A stretch of DNA of 64,000 bases from positions 29,376,001-29,440,000 of the forward strand of contig NC_092674.1 in assembly GCF_964355755.1 (NCBI RefSeq), in the 5' to 3' direction. The notes under the pieces were generated by a model that made no database searches, was not told where the DNA came from, and worked only from the letters and a program-made list of their open reading frames with translations. The position numbers and the translations under genes are program-made. The stretch comes from Antedon mediterranea. Its lineage: Eukaryota; Echinodermata; Crinoidea; Comatulida; Antedonidae. Every line of letters starts with the position of its first letter. Within the stretch, counting starts at the first letter, position 1. Positions 59,101 through 64,000 of this stretch are shown here, in pieces.

Positions 59101-62100
59101 ATTAGCATTCTGTGCTGTAATTGTACTTCAATTTAATGCTAACCAGATGCTATTGTTGCCTGTACAATGTAATTGTAATTTTTAACAATAACAAGCAATA
59201 CAAAAAGTAATATAAAAAGTACATTAAAATACTGTACATTCATTGTGGTTGACTTCATCATTTTTTTTTGGGCTTGGCTACAGGGTGAATAACCCTTCAC
59301 ATTACTCTATTTCATTAATCTATATTTTCAAATAATTAGAAGGTCAAAGGTTAATTTTGAAAACAAGTGATTTAAAAATAATTCAATAACTTAACTACAG
59401 TAACAACAGATTACCCTACTGTTGTAATAGTTTCCCTTAGGGTTATTAATGAATAAGTAATCTATTTACAAATTAACTTGTTTAAGATTATAATTGAAAA
59501 TGACACTTGGAGGAAATTATATTAGACTGTAAAAACACATACTACTTCAAAACAAGATACATTTGTCTAGTTGACTAGTTGACTGACTAAAAATCAAGGT
59601 ACTTAAAATGAACTTCTAAAGCTCTGTCTACACTATCAAACTTTATGTAACAAAAAAAGTGTTATGTGCCCAAACATGGTAGTGATATACCCATTTATGG
59701 TAGTGATATGATATCATCATGTCCATATACTGTATGGGAACATCATATTTTTATAACATAACGTTTGACAGAGAGCTTTAAACTATGAAAATATAAATGT
59801 AATTGTAAGAAATAGAATTTATAGAAGTTTTGATGCGTTTCTGTATTTGACTATTATAAATTGTTTTGATTTCCTGTCTCTATTCACTCTGTTACTAGCC
59901 TGGTTGAGTCATTCATTTCTAACGTCTTTTGAGATTCAACAGGCTGAAGAATCAAGACTTTGAAATTACATTTTATTTCGCTGTAGAATCAATACCTGTA
60001 ATCAATAAATGTTGTGGGAAATAATTTAGGGTGATATACTTTACAAGTACAGTATTATTGTGTATAAAGTATGATGACTGTTATTTAACATATTAATATT
60101 AGTTGTGGTGAGTATACAGTACTTTGTATTTGATTTGTGGTTGTTTGCATACTACTATATTATATTATGTAATACTTTGAACTTTTATATTCAAACAAGG
60201 AAAAAACCATAATTTATTTTGCCCTATTATTAAAATATTAATACTACTGTATGTTGTAGGGGCTTGGCTACAAGACTCAATTATTTTATTTTACTGTTTT
60301 CTAGATCTGTCCTAAAGTACTGTGTATTTTCCTATGTTTTTTACTTTTTACCTTGGAAACCAATTGTACATTACATATTATGTTATACAGTACTGTGAAT
60401 TCTGTAGTGTACAGTACTACTGTATACGCCAGACTTCTTCCATAATGTATATACAGTACTGTAGGGCAGATCCAAGATAAAACAGCTACAGTAGTCTTTT
60501 TTCCTAAAACATTGTCTATCCCATCCTTGCCTTAAATTATCAAATGGTTTTTTATTTTTATTTACAAATTACAGTTAAATTATTATTTATTTAATCTTTA
60601 TTGTATGTACTACTGTACTGTATGTACATAATTTGTTTTTATAAAATATTCTCAATATTTTCACGTTGAATTCGATGAAAAATGATATTGGATGGTTTTG
60701 TAAGCAGTACTTGAGCCATGTCATTAACCGTTAAATACCAGGATAAAAATACCAAACGACAAGTAATGCCATACGAGTGAATTTGAACTTTTAAACGCAT
60801 GATCGGGCATGTTTAGTTAAATGTTCACTTTCATTCATGTTCTCATGGGTGTCGGTTTGCATTTTTGCTTTTTAAGCATCTTGAGCCTGACCCCCTGATG
60901 ATGTCCTAAGCAGTCTCTGCAAGATAAAGTAAAGTAAAACCATGGTGGCTTCAAATTCATTCTTTTCTGGTTCAAGGGCAATACAAATATTTGCCATAAG
61001 TCATGGAATAAACTAATTTATTGTTTTATAATGTGTACAATGATACATTGATAGACTGTTCTATAATATAATTTATGCTAAAAATAACTCAAAAAATCTC
61101 CTATATGTTAAGTTTCTGTATAGTATTATGGGTTGATATGGCTTGATATGATATGATATGGCTTGATATGATATGATATGATATGATATGATTAAATTTG
61201 TTATTCTTATATTGGAAAATTTAATTTTAATTTTGGAAAATGAATATCATACGAAAATTACTACTGTACAGTGTGTCCTCACAAACATCTAAATAATTAT
61301 TTATAACTTACTTACTTAATTTTGGTTTTTAGAGTTATTACTATATGGACCCAAAATGAGCACTATTTCTGTTGTGTATACAATAACTGTGTAATCGTAC
61401 ATATATTTAATACTATATTTGTACTTTAGCAATAACATACAAAACAAGTGTTATACGAATACGAATAGAACTTTATTGCAATCGAAAGATTGAAGTTTAA
61501 CAAAAGCGTTTCACTCAGAAAAATAACATGCAATATAAAAATATAAAAAACATTTAAAAAGGTAGCACAAACAATCAAAATATAAAAACAAAATTTCAAT
61601 TAAATATTAATTATTATAAAATAGTGTTAGTGTTCTATAATAAACTACTATTAAGTAACTAAGTTTTATTTTTTATTTCCGATACATATTCTAGCTCTTC
61701 CAATGATGTCGAGCACTGTAACCAGACGATCTAGTTATCTCCTATCTAGTACATTACTGAATAAATATGTTTTTAATTAGTAATAATTGGTTTGTATTTG
61801 TTTTTAAAACCAAATTGAAGAAGGCTACCAACAGGATGCCAAGTTGCAAAAATAATAATATAGATTTTATAAAACAATTGAAGAATCCAACATGCATTCA
61901 TATCGGAGATAATTCGCGATTGTTGAGACTCTTCTTGGCATTGAATCTCATTCCACTTCAAACGCACGATTGTCACGCTTGAAGGATTTTCTTGAAATAC
62001 ATGCCACCTTGGTAAATTAATATAGGAGGAAGTGCTTCTGACAAGTATTGTGACTACTGTGTATTTGGATTTTAATGAACAATTTAAAATTGAACTGGCG

Positions 62101-63730
62101 ATGTAATTGAGAATTGTCAACTACTGTATATGATATAATATTAATAAGTACACTATTGTAACCATGGAGCTATAATACTTTTTCATGATGTAAACAATAT
62201 ACTGCATATTTTAATTATTGTAGTTACCATATTGTATAGAAGGTAAATAATTATATGTAATTCATAAATTATATTATAATTTTTAAAACTTGTCACTACT
62301 CGGAACTTACTCGGAACTACTTTGAAATACTCGAAACTACTCAGAACTACTCGGAAATACTCAGAACTTCTCGGAACTACATTAAAAAAAAAAAAAAAAA
62401 TGTTTTGGGTTTTTTTAAAATTAAATATTGTATAGGAATTTGCTCTATACAGTACTTTACAAAAGTTGGTCTGTATTAAAATTTTAGTATCTAAAATTAA
62501 CTCATTAGTTTTTTAGCTGTATTGTACCACTAAGCTTTAAGTTATAGTTTAACAATTATTATTAAATTTAATTAGAAGATGGTTCTACTATTATTACAGC
62601 TGATAAGAGTATTCAATAAGTAAGGATGATTATTAATTGACATAATTATTAGAAGAAGTCAGTATTGTTTGCAAAAAGCTATTGTTGTATTTGATTGTCA
62701 AACTTGGCCGCCGCCCACTATATTTGTGAATAAGCCTTGAGTTGATTAGTTGGACTTGGGGGCTTGACCTATTACATAATAAGATGAATGTGAATGAGGA
62801 CCATTGTGGAATACAGTTTATTGTATATCAGCCACTACTGTAGCTTTTAAGTAGAGCTCTTGTCAATGGTAGGAACACATGAAGGCTAAAGTACTGTACT
62901 TGAGGTGTTGGAATTTTTGCTAGGAAGAACACAGAGAAAAATTAATTTAATGGTTCAAATCAAATAGCATAACCATTCTAAAGAGGATAACGATTCATTT
63001 GTCTTGTCCTTTGATAATTTTGTTATAATCTAAGTTAACGTATATCTACAATAGCTGAACTGCAATCGATATTTAAACTTTAAATTTTATTTTCTTATTT
63101 GTGGTGACAGTGTTCATTGTTTTACACTAAAGTCTGTCCTAGATCGAAATTGTACATTTATCCCATAAATCAAGTAGACTAGTCCTCTCCTTAAAAAGGT
63201 ACAGTACAGTACCTCTCCTTAAAAAGGTACAGTACAGTACGATAATCCAATGTGTTAAAATTAGTTACTAACAACGGTAGAGCTATAAAATGAGTAGCTC
63301 CATCTGTAAGCCTAGATGTACAGAATGCATCATTATTCAACAAGTTAAAACCCCATGTTGAATGCACTCTTATCCCATGGGTATGCTAACCCAACACTGG
63401 GTAGGGTCTTGGAATTTTATGTTGTCGCTGATGCATACAAAGGTGGCAATGAACAAGTCGGATGTTGTTTGGTGGCCTACGTCAGCTGATCTCACTTAGC
63501 CAATAGGTTCATTTCAGGTCTAACATTCATCAATATATCTTCTTATTTGATGAATGCATGGGAATACTGTACTCTCTGTGCTGTTATTGTTTTGAATAAA
63601 TAGTTTTTTGATAATGTTGTATTTTTCAGAATAATCTATCAACGTTTTTGGACGCCTGTGAAGACTTTGGATTGAATCGATCGCAACTTTTCCATTCTGG
63701 GGATCTACAAGCTCTATCAAGTTTTAAAAG
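47115..63730 (+). CDS. LMO7/LIMCH1-like calponin-homology protein, first four coding exons (3' end outside)
   Basis: Exons 47115-47210, 51206-51276, 51951-52020 and 63630-63730 join in phase. The start is MDNIVRTRRWSEIRERYRHL. A single type-3-like CH domain follows: ALVESRRWIE, ITGKKFQYKTLGRSLRNGEL, LMQCLKPGSIKKISRLPTVY, NNLSTFLDACEDFGL, then QLFHSGDLQALSSFKR. The GVIKKI-like and LFHPGDLQ-like motifs and the spacing match LMO7/LIMCH1, which bind actin and non-muscle myosin at junctions and stress fibres. The last exon ends in phase 2 and continues past the window. LMO7 and LIMCH1 diverged in vertebrates, so I give no symbol. Other CH proteins are less likely because of the LFHSGDLQ signature. 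Confidence 0.82.
47211..51205 (+). other. Intron 1 of the LMO7/LIMCH1-like gene
   Basis: A 4-kb AT-rich intron. It contains a 21-bp minisatellite (48541-48716). No exon, RNA gene or conserved frame is seen elsewhere. Confidence 0.5.
48541..48716. repeat. Minisatellite 'aataaagtggtatatcggacc', 21-bp unit, about 8.5 copies
   Basis: The unit length is a multiple of three, so all open frames across it are repeat artefacts. Copies split into a 'cggacc' set (5') and a 'cgcacc' set (3'). Confidence 0.9.
52150..52345 (+). mobile_element. Possible non-LTR retroelement 3' end
   Basis: It has a 3'-UTR-like run ending 'tttgtctgaaataaagtttaattgaattt', typical of retroelement tails in marine invertebrates. 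No RT is visible. The assignment is tentative. Confidence 0.3.
54935..55475. repeat. Three-unit tandem repeat of about 180 bp with TTACTGCAGTAA cores
   Basis: Each unit runs from 'cactgtatttactatatag' through 'gactgcagtaattatttactgcagta', 'aaacagtgttgatgct', 'cactaaattcta' to 'gtgtagcctcaaatt'. The units are diverged. Confidence 0.65.
56762..57505. repeat. Minisatellite, 17 copies of about 42 bp
   Basis: The unit reads 'aactgctacatagtacattc', then 'aagacaaccagttaatgta attt'. Seventeen near-identical copies are present. Variants ('atttaact', 'atctaact', 'gtttaact', 'catactgtagtacat') form ordered sub-blocks. There are no unique spacers, so it is not an array of the CRISPR type. Confidence 0.95.
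57978..58140. mobile_element. MITE family 1, copy 14
   Basis: The left end 'ctccgtctacactatcaaac' is intact; the right end is eroded ('catggacagacctt'). Intron 3 of the LMO7/LIMCH1-like gene. Confidence 0.8.
58741..58757. repeat. Poly-C tract, 17 C
   Basis: A pure run of 17 cytosines follows 'gcta' and precedes 'attatctaag'. It is length-unstable and possibly miscalled in sequencing. Confidence 0.9.
59618..59780. mobile_element. MITE family 1, copy 15
   Basis: 'aagctctgtctacactatca' to 'gtttgacagagagcttta'. Intron 3 of the LMO7/LIMCH1-like gene. Confidence 0.82.
61135..61192. repeat. GATAT microsatellite
   Basis: About ten 'gatat' pentamers with two interspersed 'ggctt' interruptions. Confidence 0.85.
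62295..62382. repeat. Tandem 'actactcgga' repeat followed by poly-A
   Basis: Seven to eight variant units of 10-12 bp (actcggaactt, actcggaact, actttgaaat and so on), ending at an A16-18 run. Confidence 0.75.
63184..63240. repeat. Direct duplication of 'ctccttaaaaaggtacagta'
   Basis: Two identical tandem copies of about 29 bp, each ending 'cagtacagtac'. Confidence 0.8.
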
Positions 63731-64000
63731 GTATTGTATGCAGCTGTAAACTAGTTACTTTCAGTAATGTCAAACTTTCCGTTTAAATTAATTGATAATT
63801 AAAAAGGAAGCCTTTAATCAGAAAGTGTTAATCCTAGGCTTAATAGGTTTCGCTGGTCAGCTGTCTTCTTGGCTAATTATCAGTTACCGTATGGACCTAC
63901 TATAGGGAAATGATTCTACTGCAGTAACTTACTCTTTAAATCTGAAATAATTTAGCAAGCTTTTGTTGATTTCCACAGCAATGAAAGAAACTAAAATTGT

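Larger units (their letters stand above)
52021..63629 (+). other. Intron 3 of the LMO7/LIMCH1-like gene (11.6 kb), repeat-rich
   Basis: It splits the CH domain. It holds two MITE copies, a three-unit repeat (54935-55475), a 17-copy minisatellite, a poly-C tract, GATAT and ACTCGGAA tandem arrays, and a possible retroelement 3' end (52150-52345). No coding exon or RNA gene is recognised. Confidence 0.5.

Noticed and set aside
61773-62120. 115-codon - strand frame
   Set aside because: No homology, AT-rich composition, in a long intron of a + strand gene; no splice sites of note.

Overview
This window is eukaryotic nuclear DNA: AT-rich, with small coding exons split by GT-AG introns and many short non-autonomous DNA transposons and minisatellites. 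The proteins are animal (BLTP1/KIAA1109, DNAAF6/PIH1D3, an LMO7/LIMCH1-type calponin-homology exon set, and an extracellular PAN-EGF-F5/8C mosaic). The mosaic protein, the repeat style and the frequent 'taggcctac' words suggest a marine deuterostome, most likely an echinoderm. I cannot name the species.

Layout. (1) 438-16552, + strand: the last 29 exons I can splice of the giant bridge-like lipid transfer protein BLTP1 (KIAA1109, Tweek, LPD-3). All exon phases agree and encode about 1,686 C-terminal residues to the stop. (2) 17.7-19.5 kb: convergent intergenic DNA with a roughly 625-bp minisatellite. (3) 19551-27684, - strand: a secreted multidomain protein. It has a signal peptide, two copies of a beta-rich 'GWRF' domain, PAN/Apple, EGF, F5/8C (discoidin) and a C-terminal domain with an RRFFIN/YGGC/GWL signature. 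Its introns are full of transposable elements, including a 5'-truncated non-LTR retrotransposon. (4) 30015-31556 and 32591-34832, - strand: two unrecognised, basic, Ser-rich, probably disordered proteins. (5) 37880-39653, - strand: a complete DNAAF6 (PIH1D3) gene, an axonemal dynein assembly factor. (6) 40164 to about 45.9 kb, + strand, divergent from DNAAF6: a snoRNA host gene with a TATA box, a 5'TOP-like start and short apparently non-coding exons. Its introns carry eight C/D-box snoRNAs in three families, including three copies of U14. A 2.27-kb transposon-like insertion sits in its last intron. (7) 47115-63730 and beyond, + strand: the first four coding exons of an LMO7/LIMCH1-like calponin-homology protein, with an 11.6-kb intron holding large tandem repeats.

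Two palindromic MITE-like families recur across the window: 15 copies of a 'GTCTACACTATCAAAC' family and about 10 copies of a 'TGGTTCCCACTAG' family. Other repeats include a 435-bp foldback element in a BLTP1 intron, tRNA-derived SINE-like sequence, and an unusual tandem repeat built from a BLTP1 exon end together with its splice donor. The most novel items are the new snoRNA cluster, the exon/splice-donor repeat array, the mosaic secreted protein and the two orphan genes with possible RFX-type promoter motifs.
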